Below, piece by piece: positions 53,000 to 63,814 of a stretch of 64,000 bases of DNA. The translations under genes and the position numbers were made by a program. Numbering within the stretch: position 1 is the first letter of the stretch; the number at the start of each line of letters is the position of its first letter. Below the pieces are notes generated by a model. That model ran no database searches and was not told the DNA's origin. It saw nothing but the letters and a program-made list of their open reading frames with translations. This DNA is from Thermofilum uzonense. Lineage in GTDB: Archaea; Thermoproteota; Thermoprotei; Thermofilales; Thermofilaceae. The DNA is taken from NCBI RefSeq assembly GCF_000993805.1, contig NZ_CP009961.1:738714-802713 (forward strand), in the 5' to 3' direction.

Positions 53000-53675
53000 G
53001 CCTCACCAACCTCAGAGCCCTCACTACTTTCTCTAGCTCCGAGAGGGGGTCTACCGAATAAATTACGAACCTCCCTATTATCTCGAAGTCCGCTCCGGCG
53101 GCGAGAGCGGAGCCCGGAGCCGCGCCCTGAACTCCCACACCCGGGGAAAGTATCACAGCGTCCTGGAGCATCTTCCTGACGCGCTTTATCGATTCTGGCT
53201 TCGTAGCTCCAACGACCACCCCCTTAAGCCCCAGCTTGGTGGCGTAGCCGGTGAGCTCATCGAGGTGGTGATCTACCAGGCTTTCCTTGCAGCTCATAGA
53301 GACGAGGCCAAAGACTTCCAGTTGGGTATGCAGGGGTTCTTCGATGCAGCGGGGGAATAAGTGGATAATAGCCCCGTCAAAACCAAGGTTTTCAATCAGC
53401 CTGAGCTCCTCCTGGACAACCTCATGTATGTCCGCGAGCTTGAAGTCGGCCAGGAAGTATAGCTTTCCTTTGAACTCTTCTATGAGTTGTTTTGTGCCGT
53501 CGGGACCTATCCTTAGAAAGGCAGGGAGACCTAGCTTGACCCCTGCAAGAAGATGCATCGTTTTTTCGATAAGCGCCTGCCACTCGGATAGGGGGTCAGC
53601 ACGGGGAGCGTAGTCTAGCGCTAGAATAACCCATGACTGCTTGTTTTTCCCAAAGTCCCTCAGATCCCTGGGCAA
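52989..53675 (-). CDS. pyrF: Orotidine 5'-phosphate decarboxylase
   Basis: A 228-residue TIM-barrel decarboxylase giving UMP. Conserved: ALDYAPRADPL (first strand), the D-x-K-x-x-D catalytic array in LADFKLADIHEV (K near residue 83), and phosphate loop ILSPGVGVQGAAPGSAL followed by EIIGRFV. The start is TTG at 53675, which lies in the palindrome GGGCA-AA-TGCCC. It is the first gene of the leftward pyr cluster. Confidence 0.94.
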   Translation of the reverse strand: MPRDLRDFGKNKQSWVILALDYAPRADPLSEWQALIEKTMHLLAGVKLGLPAFLRIGPDGTKQLIEEFKGKLYFLADFKLADIHEVVQEELRLIENLGFDGAIIHLFPRCIEEPLHTQLEVFGLVSMSCKESLVDHHLDELTGYATKLGLKGVVVGATKPESIKRVRKMLQDAVILSPGVGVQGAAPGSALAAGADFEIIGRFVIYSVDPLSELEKVVRALRLVRHEG

Positions 53676-53681
53676 ATGCCC
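53670..53681. promoter_or_regulatory. Palindrome over the pyrF start codon
   Basis: GGGCAAATGCCC: 5-bp arms (GGGCA/TGCCC) flanking AA, with the TTG start codon inside. The TATA candidate (AATTTATTAGC, minus strand, ~53708-53718) lies ~38 nt upstream. It could be an operator or a translation-limiting structure. Confidence 0.4.
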
Positions 53682-53853
53682 GCTACAGCTTACTCTGTCA
53701 AAGCTAATAAATTTTTTCTGGGAGGGATTGCCCTCATGGCAAACATGAATACAATCGGTAGACGCATTGTTATCGGTGGGGAAGGAGGGAAAGCCATCAC
53801 AAACACATAGCTAAAGCTTTTATCCTTACAAGTTAAAATTCCTAGGATCACGC

Positions 53854-54312
53854 TTGACGATAAGAGCGACGCTAACATTCATCTTTAATTCCGGTAGGCT
53901 CCTCCTGATAAGGAAGAAGGCAGGCTTCGGCGCAGGGAAAATAAACGGAATCGGAGGAAAGATAAATGACGGTGAATCCCCCTATGAGGCTGCTACCAGG
54001 GAGGTACTAGAAGAAGTCGGGGTCAGCGTCTATGATCTAAGACACGCTGGTGTCCTCTATTTTTACTCGACCAGCCCTACACCGGACTGGGAAGTCTTTG
54101 TCTACACCACCAACAACTTTGAGGGACAACCCATTGAGACCGATGAGGCCTTGCCCCTATGGGTCTCCCTGAAATCCATACCCTTTGAGGAGATGTGGGA
54201 GGACGACAGACACTGGCTCCCCCACGTACTCGCTGGAAATAAAATTGAAGGACACTTTTTCTTCAATCAAGACTACTCGAGGTTAAAGGGGTTTAGAATT
54301 TTAGTCTATTAA
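53854..54312 (+). CDS. Nudix hydrolase
   Basis: A 152-residue Nudix protein with a perfect box: GKINDGESPYEAATREVLEE followed by VGV (residues ~35-57), and a C-terminal EMWEDDRHWLPHVLAG. It probably hydrolyses a nucleoside diphosphate derivative; MutT/8-oxo-dGTPase-type function is possible. TTG 53854 begins the frame. Confidence 0.87.
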   Translation: MTIRATLTFIFNSGRLLLIRKKAGFGAGKINGIGGKINDGESPYEAATREVLEEVGVSVYDLRHAGVLYFYSTSPTPDWEVFVYTTNNFEGQPIETDEALPLWVSLKSIPFEEMWEDDRHWLPHVLAGNKIEGHFFFNQDYSRLKGFRILVY

Positions 54313-54445
54313 GGTTAGCCTCTCATCTACGATAAAAAGGCAAGACCAGACAAAAGTGTAACCGAGAAATATGTACTGGCAACGTCACTCAGTCTTCTTT
54401 TCTAAATAAAGTTTATCTGTTATTACCCGACCTTGAGAAGTGGAT

Positions 54446-54799
54446 ATGGGTATAGTTTACGTTGAGGGCATAGTTAAGTGGGAGGGTAAAGAGGAGAAGG
54501 TCAGGTTTCTTGTCGATTCCGGCGCAACTTACACTGTTCTCCAACGTAGCGTATGGGAACGATTAGGACTTACTCCAAAAAGATCAGTTGAGCTTGTCCT
54601 AGCCGATGGCTCGACAATATCTCGTCAGCTCTCCGAGGTTATAATAGAGCTTCCTCCCTACGGGGAATACTACACACCCGTAATTCTGGGCGAATCTGAA
54701 GATGAAAACTTGCTTGGCACAGTGACGCTCGCAATATTTGGATTGATGCTCGACCCCCTGAAAAGAGTTCTAAGACCAATTAGAGCAATTCTTAAATAA
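54446..54799 (+). CDS. Single-domain retropepsin-like aspartic protease
   Basis: About 117 residues. The active-site motif is VRFLVDSGATYTVL (D-S-G-A), followed by the flap-like region and hydrophobic psi-loop ending GTVTLAIFGLMLDP. This is a clan AA (retropepsin/SpoIIGA-like) single-domain protease, active as a dimer. The frame also allows GTG 54440, two residues longer. It stands alone between the Nudix gene and pyrC. Substrate unknown. Confidence 0.78.
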   Translation: MGIVYVEGIVKWEGKEEKVRFLVDSGATYTVLQRSVWERLGLTPKRSVELVLADGSTISRQLSEVIIELPPYGEYYTPVILGESEDENLLGTVTLAIFGLMLDPLKRVLRPIRAILK

Positions 54800-55007
54800 G
54801 TTACATAATGAATTTAGAGAAACTATCTATCCACTCAGAGAACCTTCGAACAGTGATTACCGCTTTCTTGTTTCAGGTGCTAGAACGCGACTAGACACGG
54901 CTTACAAGAAAATCAGAGAACTGGGAATACGCTAAGATGGTTTCTCTTCAAGTTTACTTGGAAGTTTTCTCGCATATTAATTTATTAGTGAGGATTGTTA
55001 CAGCTGG

Positions 55008-56297
55008 ATGATGCGCATCTCAGGGGATACTACTGTCGATTTGGTTCTCATAGGTAAAGCGTTGATTGAAGGATCTTTTTTGGAGGCTGCGGTTGCGATT
55101 GACGATGGTGTTATAGTGGGGATTTCGAAGCCTAGCCTGGCTCCGAACAGCGTGTCGCGAGTGGAGTTCGGGGAGAAGTTCCTGTTACTGCCGGGGATGG
55201 TTGATATTCATGTCCACATGCGAGAGCCTGGGCTCGAGTACAAGGAGGATTGGGGGAGTGGTTCAAGGGCTGCGGTGAAGGGGGGTGTTACGATGGTTGT
55301 TGATATGCCTAACAATGTGCCCCCTGCTAATAACTGCAGCGTCTTGCAGGAGAAGCTGCAGCGTGCCTCTGCTCGCTCGCTAGTCGACTTCGCATTCTAT
55401 GCAGGCTTTAACCCCTTGGTAGAGGAACTCGAACGGTGTAGGGGCTTATTTGTCGGTTTCAAGCTTTACCCTGAGGACTTGTACTCTCCTGGCGCGCGTA
55501 ACGTCTTTTCATACGCTAGCCGGTACGGCTTACCCGTTGTTGTTCACGCCGAAAACCCCTCTCTTTTCAGGGAGTCAAAGCTGCACAGCGATGCTAGGCC
55601 TCCCGAGGCCGAGGAGTCAGCTGTAAAGCATGCCTTGATGCTGAGCAGAGAAAGTAATGCATGGCTCCACGTGACACATCTTAGCACGAGTGGAGCTCTT
55701 ATGAGTGTTTTAGAGGCTAAGGTTACGCCTGGAGGCCGTGTAACATTCGATGTTACGCCTCATCATTGCTTGTTATCGGATGAGCTCTACAGGGGAGAAA
55801 AAAGAGGAATCGCAGTGGTAAATCCTCCTCTGAGGCCTGAGGGTGAAAGAGCCTCCATTTACACTAGCCTGAGGAACATGCTCCCAGATGCAATCGTCAC
55901 AGATCACGCGCCTCATAGGATAGAGGAGAAGACTAGCGAGAAGCCATCCCCAGGCTTCCCAGGACTTGAGACGGCGCTACACCTGCTATTCAGGGAGATC
56001 CTTGAGGGACGCCTGGGACTCGAAGTCCTAGAACTCTACTCGAGGAGGCCGGCGAGACTTCTAGGGGTTAAGAAGGGTGTGCTAGGGGAGGGCTTCGAGG
56101 GGGACGTTGTCGTTGTCTCGAAGGAGGAGTGGGTTGTCAGGGGAGAAGATTTCGAGTCGAAGGCCAAGTATTCTCCTTTCGAGGGCTGGCGTCTCCCCAC
56201 GAAGACTTACGCGGTGTATATCCGAGGGGAACCCGTATATATCGCCGGTCAGTTCATGACATCTAAGGGTGGAAGGCTTGCTGTCCCTAGAGGTTGA
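55008..56297 (+). CDS. pyrC: Dihydroorotase
   Basis: A 429-residue class I-type dihydroorotase (amidohydrolase fold). Metal ligands: VDIHVHMREPGLEYKEDW (HxH), VVHAEN (His), LHVTHLSTSGA and VTDHAPHRIEEK (Asp). TATA candidate ATTAATTTATTAG lies ~30 nt upstream (54974-54986). pyrD overlaps its 3' end by 29 nt. Confidence 0.94.
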   Translation: MMRISGDTTVDLVLIGKALIEGSFLEAAVAIDDGVIVGISKPSLAPNSVSRVEFGEKFLLLPGMVDIHVHMREPGLEYKEDWGSGSRAAVKGGVTMVVDMPNNVPPANNCSVLQEKLQRASARSLVDFAFYAGFNPLVEELERCRGLFVGFKLYPEDLYSPGARNVFSYASRYGLPVVVHAENPSLFRESKLHSDARPPEAEESAVKHALMLSRESNAWLHVTHLSTSGALMSVLEAKVTPGGRVTFDVTPHHCLLSDELYRGEKRGIAVVNPPLRPEGERASIYTSLRNMLPDAIVTDHAPHRIEEKTSEKPSPGFPGLETALHLLFREILEGRLGLEVLELYSRRPARLLGVKKGVLGEGFEGDVVVVSKEEWVVRGEDFESKAKYSPFEGWRLPTKTYAVYIRGEPVYIAGQFMTSKGGRLAVPRG

Positions 56298-57192
56298 GGT
56301 CGCGGGTCTCAGGCTCTTAAACCCGACGGTTTTAGCGTCGGGCATCCTTGGGACAAGTGCGGCACTAGCAAGGCGCGTGGAAGAGGCCGGAGCAGGGGGG
56401 ATAACCACTAAGACTATTACGCCTGAGCCTAGGAAGGGGTACGAGAATCCTACCTTTGTCGAGCTTGAGCACGGCTACCTGAACGCCATTGGACTGGCTA
56501 ATCCGGGAATAGAGGACTTCTGTTCAGAGCTGAGGCTCATGCGTGAAAAACTCAAGGTACCCTTTATCCTGAGCGTTGGCGGTAGCAGCCTGGAGGATTT
56601 CCTGCGTGTGGCTGTGAAAGGTGTCGAGTGTGGAGCCCCGGCGCTCGAGCTGAACGTTTCCTGTCCACACGTAAAGGGGATGGGTGCAGAGATAGGGGAG
56701 AATCCCCAGCTAGTCGCGGATATCGTCAGGGCTATCAAGGGGGTGATCAAGGCACCAGTTTTAGTCAAGCTCTCCCCTCACCACAACTACCTGGAAGTGG
56801 CACGGCTAGCTGTAAAGGCGGGAGCCGACGGTTTGACGGCCATTAACACTGTCAGGGGAATGATTATCGACATTTACGCTCGGAAGCCTGTCCTAAGCAA
56901 CAGGTTTGGGGGTTACTCAGGGCCAGGTATAAGGCCTATAGCTGTAAAGGTCGTATATGACGTTTATAGGTATGTGGGAGAAGTACCCATTATAGGCGTC
57001 GGCGGAGTTGACTCGTGGCGTGCGGCCGTAGAGATGCTTCTTGCAGGCGCTAGCGCTGTCGGCATAGGCTCGATCATTGCATCGAAGGACCTAGCTATCT
57101 TCCGCGAGGTGGTAAAGGGTATCGAGGAGTACATGGTGGCGGAGGGGTTCGAGAAGGTCACCGATCTAGTAGGCTTGGCGCATGGATCGTGA
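56269..57192 (+). CDS. pyrD: Dihydroorotate dehydrogenase, class 1B catalytic subunit
   Basis: A 307-residue FMN TIM-barrel enzyme. FMN and substrate motifs: NPTVLASGILGTSAALARR at the start, ALELNVSCPHVKG (catalytic Cys, class 1B), LVKLSPHHNYLEVARLAVKA and IGVGGVDSWRAAVEMLLAGA. It starts at GTG 56269 (or TTG 56278) inside pyrC. It pairs with PyrK encoded at 50339-51085. Confidence 0.94.
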   Translation: MEGLLSLEVEVAGLRLLNPTVLASGILGTSAALARRVEEAGAGGITTKTITPEPRKGYENPTFVELEHGYLNAIGLANPGIEDFCSELRLMREKLKVPFILSVGGSSLEDFLRVAVKGVECGAPALELNVSCPHVKGMGAEIGENPQLVADIVRAIKGVIKAPVLVKLSPHHNYLEVARLAVKAGADGLTAINTVRGMIIDIYARKPVLSNRFGGYSGPGIRPIAVKVVYDVYRYVGEVPIIGVGGVDSWRAAVEMLLAGASAVGIGSIIASKDLAIFREVVKGIEEYMVAEGFEKVTDLVGLAHGS

Positions 57193-57273
57193 GCTGGCCT
57201 TGGAGGGCTTCCCGGATCATGGAAGTTTTAATTTTCCCGCAATAAACACTTAGAGAGTTGTAATTTAGAGGAT

Positions 57274-60118
<2,845 letters not shown>

Positions 60119-60120
60119 CT

Positions 60121-60423
60121 CTAGTCTGCAGGGGGAGATTCTGCTAGCGCTTCATCGGATATTAGAGAAGCAGCTAAAACATGGTTAGCGTGCTTTTCGA
60201 TTTCTTCAGCTGGAACTGTAGTCTTGCAGGTTAAACAATAAGCCCAACCCTGTTGGGTTAAGGCTTCATTTAGTTCCTCGGTGGTCACCTCCTTGGCCAT
60301 TTGGCAATCTGGATCGACATTCCTTGAATATACAATCATGTTCCTAGCGGAGCAATAACCCAAGTCGTCAAAGGCCGAGTGGGGCTTAAAGTATAAACAC
60401 CTCATACAGGGGACTACCCGCAT
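60121..60423 (-). CDS. Small Cys-rich putative zinc protein of the oxidoreductase operon
   Basis: A 100-residue protein: CMRCLYFKPHSAFDDLGYC near the start, then C in PDCQMAKEVTTEELNEAL and a CLTCKTTVPAEEIEKHANH knuckle near residues 63-81 (CxxC...HxxxH-like). The pattern suggests two zinc-binding sites. It lies 2 nt before the korA start and 9 nt after the ferredoxin gene, so it is in the operon. I do not recognise a family; an assembly or electron-transfer accessory role is a guess. Confidence 0.65.
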   Translation of the reverse strand: MRVVPCMRCLYFKPHSAFDDLGYCSARNMIVYSRNVDPDCQMAKEVTTEELNEALTQQGWAYCLTCKTTVPAEEIEKHANHVLAASLISDEALAESPPAD

Positions 60424-60432
60424 CCCCTGTGC

Positions 60433-60678
60433 TCACCCAATATCCTCAATTGATATAGCGTTGACGGGGCACACGTCAGCACCCGAGCGAGCGCAGTCGT
60501 AGAGATCCTCGGGTATCTCTCCAACAGAGATGTTCTCGTCAGTATTAACACTATATTTGGCTACTACTCTGTTTTTCCCATTATCGTCCCCAAGCTCGAA
60601 GACCTCGGGACAAGCAGCGGGAGCAGCACCACAAGAAATGCATGCAGCTCTATTAACTACAACACGATATTTCTTCAT
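60433..60678 (-). CDS. Ferredoxin with atypical cluster ligands
   Basis: An 81-residue small ferredoxin like the single-cluster Pyrococcus/Thermococcus type (CxxC/DxxC...CP and a distant CP). Here the first motif is C13-I-S-C16-G-A-A-P-A-A-C23-P: the third expected cluster Cys (position 19) is Ala, while the second position (often Asp) is Cys. The closing motif is DCARSGADVCPVNAI. Ligands could be C13, C16, C70 and one of C23/C62, giving a non-standard or [3Fe-4S]-type site. It is the probable electron acceptor of the adjacent oxidoreductase. Confidence 0.8.
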   Translation of the reverse strand: MKKYRVVVNRAACISCGAAPAACPEVFELGDDNGKNRVVAKYSVNTDENISVGEIPEDLYDCARSGADVCPVNAISIEDIG

Positions 60679-60706
60679 GTGTTTCGTTTTAATTTTTTGA
60701 CTATCC

Positions 60707-60719
60707 TGTATAAATAAAT
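60707..60719 (-). promoter_or_regulatory. TATA box of the ferredoxin/oxidoreductase operon
   Basis: AATTTATTTATACAGG on the minus strand is about 30-35 nt upstream of ATG 60678. The remaining ~140 nt to the P-type ATPase stop has no gene. Confidence 0.45.
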
Positions 60720-60858
60720 TCTGTCCTATTCTTAGAAATTAACAATTATATCTTTTAGTATTCTTCATTTGTTAAAATACCGTACTTTTAAGCTTTTTCT
60801 AGAAAATACATGCATACTTCGTAGGATGCATATCAAATGTAGAGGAAAAGGCCTACTA

Positions 60859-61626
60859 TCATTTTCCCGAGTGAGGCCTCCATTTCATCAGGGTGAGCGC
60901 ATTAGATATGACTGTTATGTCGCTTAAAATCATGGCTGCTGCAGCAAGCTCTGGTCGAATCATTATGCCGAGACTCTTGTATAAGACGCCTGCAGCTACA
61001 GGTATTAGCGTAGCATTGTATGCAAAAGCCCACGCGAGGTTCTGGACTGCTTTTTTCCGAGCATGGATGCTTAGACTGTATAGATCTGCAAGTGCTTCCA
61101 GATTCCCGTTTATTAAAAATACGTCTCCAGCTTCTTTTGATGTGTCTGCACCGCCACCCATTGCTACCCCCAGGAATGCCCTTCCGATCGCCGGTGCATC
61201 GTTGACCCCGTCTCCCGCAAAGAGGGCTCTGCGCCCAGAGCCCTGGAGCTTGTCAACAAGGTCGGCCTTGTCCTCTGGTCTAAGCTCGGCGTAAACCTCG
61301 TCTACACCCAGCTGAGAGGCTACGTATCGTGCCGCGTTTTCTGCATCTCCTGTAGCTAAGACAGTCCTTATTCCTTTCTCTTTAAAAAAGGAGATTACTT
61401 TGCTTGCCTCCTTTCTGAGCTCGTCGCTGACAATTACCGCTGCGGATAGCTTACTATTTATCGCTACAAGGAATGTTGTAGAACCTTTGCCCGTCTCTTC
61501 AATGTATAACTTTTCGACCTCTGAGGAAGTCTTGATTGAAAACGATTCGATAATTTTTTGTATTGCATAGACGCAGGCGGCACAGTCAACTCCTACCACT
61601 TTGATTCTCTCCTTGGTATACGGCAC
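60859..61626 (-). CDS. Internally deleted metal P-type ATPase: HMA domain fused to P domain and tail
   Basis: A 255-residue frame. Residues 1-25 are the start of a heavy-metal-binding domain (VGVDCAACVYAIQKI; C15/C18). From about residue 29 the sequence matches the end of the N-domain and the P-domain of a P1B ATPase: IVSDELRKEAS, TVLATGDAENAARYVASQLG, GDGVNDAPA at 138-146 and DVFLINGNLEALADLYSL, then the last two membrane spans (NLAWAFAYNATLIPVAAG; AAAAMILSDITVISNALTLM). The A-domain, the CPC/TPC span, the DKTGT phosphorylation site and most of the N-domain are missing, in frame. It cannot pump by the normal mechanism. It may be a decayed gene or a small regulator or metal-binding protein. 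Confidence 0.8.
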   Translation of the reverse strand: MPYTKERIKVVGVDCAACVYAIQKIIESFSIKTSSEVEKLYIEETGKGSTTFLVAINSKLSAAVIVSDELRKEASKVISFFKEKGIRTVLATGDAENAARYVASQLGVDEVYAELRPEDKADLVDKLQGSGRRALFAGDGVNDAPAIGRAFLGVAMGGGADTSKEAGDVFLINGNLEALADLYSLSIHARKKAVQNLAWAFAYNATLIPVAAGVLYKSLGIMIRPELAAAAMILSDITVISNALTLMKWRPHSGK

Positions 61627-61641
61627 AAGAAAACACCGGGC

Positions 61642-61815
61642 TTAATCAGGGTGTCCGGTAGGGCCGTGCTCAATATAATATTCGGGATTACTCGCAAAGG
61701 CTCTTTTGCATGCACTGCTGCAAAAATAGTATATCTTACCCTTGTAGATCGTCTTATACTTAGCTTTCTTAGAATTCACCTGCATTCCACATACTATATC
61801 AATTTCAAAACTCAT
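61642..61815 (-). CDS. YHS-domain protein, upstream of the P-type ATPase
   Basis: A 57-residue protein, ATG 61815 to TAA 61642. DIVCGMQVNSKKAKYKTIYK followed by YYFCSSACKRAFASNPEYYI is the YHS domain (C-G-M...Y-x-F-C-S-x-x-C), found beside or inside copper-transporting ATPases and proposed to deliver metal. The stop is 15 nt before the P-type ATPase start, so the two form an operon. Cysteines at positions 9, 32 and 36 would be the metal ligands. Confidence 0.85.
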   Translation of the reverse strand: MSFEIDIVCGMQVNSKKAKYKTIYKGKIYYFCSSACKRAFASNPEYYIEHGPTGHPD

Positions 61816-61853
61816 AATGTTTTGTCTTACATTAAGCTTTCACATAATAAAAA

Positions 61854-61881
61854 TGTAAATGTTTTAATAATTATGTTTACA
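61854..61881. promoter_or_regulatory. Inverted repeat upstream of the YHS/P-type ATPase operon
   Basis: TGTAAA (61854-61859) and TTTACA (61876-61881) are separated by 16 nt, with A/T-rich spacing. They sit 39-66 nt upstream of ATG 61815, next to a TATA-like TTTTTATTA. A metal-responsive repressor or activator site is possible. Confidence 0.4.
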
Positions 61882-62093
61882 ATTCGATATTTTTGATTAG
61901 ATATCTTTGCCATTATGTGAAAAATAGAAACCTCTGAAGACTCAGATTCACCTAATCCTCACATGGTTTTTTATAGGTGGTTACAGATAAGATTTATCTA
62001 TCCTATAAAGATAAGTATAGCCTCAGCTCATAGGCCTTTCGCTTTGACGCCACTAACCTGGAAAAGTTAATAAGCTACGTTTCTTCCTATTGT

Positions 62094-63761
62094 ATGCATA
62101 CAAGGTTTGTCTTCGTAACGGGAGGTGTTGTAAGCGGCCTTGGGAAAGGAGTTGTAACAGCTTCAATAGGGAAGCTTTTCCAAATGCGTGGGCTCAGGGT
62201 GGACGTGATTAAGGCTGATCCATACCTGAACGTTGACCCTGGTACCCTAAACCCCATCGAGCACGGCGAGGTTTTTGTCTGCGAGGATGTGTGGGAGTTT
62301 GAGCCGGCCCCGGGATATAAGTTCAGGATCGCTGAGATTGACCAGGACTTTGGGACATATGAGCGGTTCCTGGACGTGAACATGCACCCCTCAAACAATA
62401 TAACCTCGGGGCAGGTCTACCTATCAGTCATATTGAAGGAGCGGGCTGGAATATATCTGGGCAGGACTATACAGGTTATTCCACAGATTACAGACGAAAT
62501 CAAGTCTCGTATAAGGGCTGTGGCTGAGCGCAGCAAGCCCGATGTATTGATCGTCGAGGTTGGGGGTACTGTTGGCGACATCGAGGCAATGCCCTTCCTA
62601 GAGGCTATAAGGCAGTTTCGGCTTGAACAACCACCTGGAACCACAGCGCTTGTGCACGTCACTTTGGTTCCGTACCTCTCGAGCCTGGGCCAGCTAAAGA
62701 CGAAGCCAACACAGCACAGTGTAAAGGAGCTGCAGAGCATGGGGCTTCAACCCGACGTGATAATAGGGAGGTCTGACCGAGAGCTTCCCGAGGACGTTAG
62801 GAAGAAAATAAGCCTGTATTGCAACGTACCCCCCGAGGCTGTGTACTCCGACCCGGATCTTGAGAACATTTATAAGCTTCCACTCCTGCTGGAGGAACAG
62901 GGGCTGGGAAGATACCTGGGCAAGATTCTAGGCCTCCCAAGGGATCCTATTCCGGGTAAAATGAAAGAGTGGATAGGGGTAAGCGAGCAGTTCAGCAGTT
63001 TCAAGGATGAGGTTATAGTGGCGATGCCTGGGAAGTACACGATGATTCAGGACAGCTATATTAGTATTAACGAGGCTCTTAACCATGCGGGAGCCTCTCT
63101 CGGTGTAAGAGTTAAAAGGATATATATAGAAGGAGAGGAGTTTGAGAAAAATCCCGGGAAGGTCGAAGAGATACTTGGGAAGGCTGACGGAATACTTCTC
63201 ACCCCTGGTTTTGGCACTAGGGGCGTTGACGGGATGATTTACTCTGCAAGGTTCGCATTGGAGCGGAGAAAGCCCTTCCTAGGTATATGCTTTGGGGCCC
63301 AGTTGATGTTTATAGCTTTTATGAGGTACGTTGTAGGCTTGAAGGAGGCTCATTCCACGGAGATAGACCCGAACACCCGCTACCCAGTGGTGCATTTGCT
63401 TCCCGAGCAGAAGGAGGCAACTCTTAAGGGCGGGACTATGAGGCTTGGTGCACACCCAGTAAAGATAAGGAAGGGGTCTATGCTCTATGAGGCTTATGGC
63501 GAGGAATTGGTTTATGAAAGATTCAGGCATAGGTTTCATATCAACCCTGCCTTTACGGGACTGGCAGAAGAGAGAGGACTCGTGGTTTCCTCTACAGATC
63601 CTTCTGGACGTATTGTGAACTCGATTGAGTACCCGCAAGGGGGGTGGATCGTCGGAGTCCAGTTTCATCCAGAGTTCAAAAGTAGGCCTGGTAAGCCGTC
63701 TCCCGTATATAAGGCCTTTATAAAAGCCGTTCTGGAATACAAGAAGTCGAGGAAAGCATGA
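62094..63761 (+). CDS. pyrG: CTP synthase
   Basis: A 555-residue enzyme aminating UTP to CTP with glutamine. Synthetase domain: TGGVVSGLGKGVVTASIGKL (phosphate loop, residues ~9-28), KADPYLNVDPGTLNPIEHGE. Glutaminase domain: FLGICFGAQL (Cys nucleophile, near residue 398) and the VQFHPEFKSRP His/Glu pair near 528. A TATA candidate (GTTAATAAGC, 62065-62075) lies ~25 nt upstream, so the mRNA would be leaderless. It completes pyrimidine supply with the pyr clusters. Confidence 0.96.
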   Translation: MHTRFVFVTGGVVSGLGKGVVTASIGKLFQMRGLRVDVIKADPYLNVDPGTLNPIEHGEVFVCEDVWEFEPAPGYKFRIAEIDQDFGTYERFLDVNMHPSNNITSGQVYLSVILKERAGIYLGRTIQVIPQITDEIKSRIRAVAERSKPDVLIVEVGGTVGDIEAMPFLEAIRQFRLEQPPGTTALVHVTLVPYLSSLGQLKTKPTQHSVKELQSMGLQPDVIIGRSDRELPEDVRKKISLYCNVPPEAVYSDPDLENIYKLPLLLEEQGLGRYLGKILGLPRDPIPGKMKEWIGVSEQFSSFKDEVIVAMPGKYTMIQDSYISINEALNHAGASLGVRVKRIYIEGEEFEKNPGKVEEILGKADGILLTPGFGTRGVDGMIYSARFALERRKPFLGICFGAQLMFIAFMRYVVGLKEAHSTEIDPNTRYPVVHLLPEQKEATLKGGTMRLGAHPVKIRKGSMLYEAYGEELVYERFRHRFHINPAFTGLAEERGLVVSSTDPSGRIVNSIEYPQGGWIVGVQFHPEFKSRPGKPSPVYKAFIKAVLEYKKSRKA

Positions 63762-63814
63762 TTTAATAATTTTTCTACTATGCAATAAATAAGGTTTTAA
63801 CTCCTTTATTTTTC

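Noticed and set aside
54799-55007. Short frame GARTRLDTAYKKIRELGIR near 54880-54935
   Set aside because: No start codon and too short; may be a remnant, but no family can be named.
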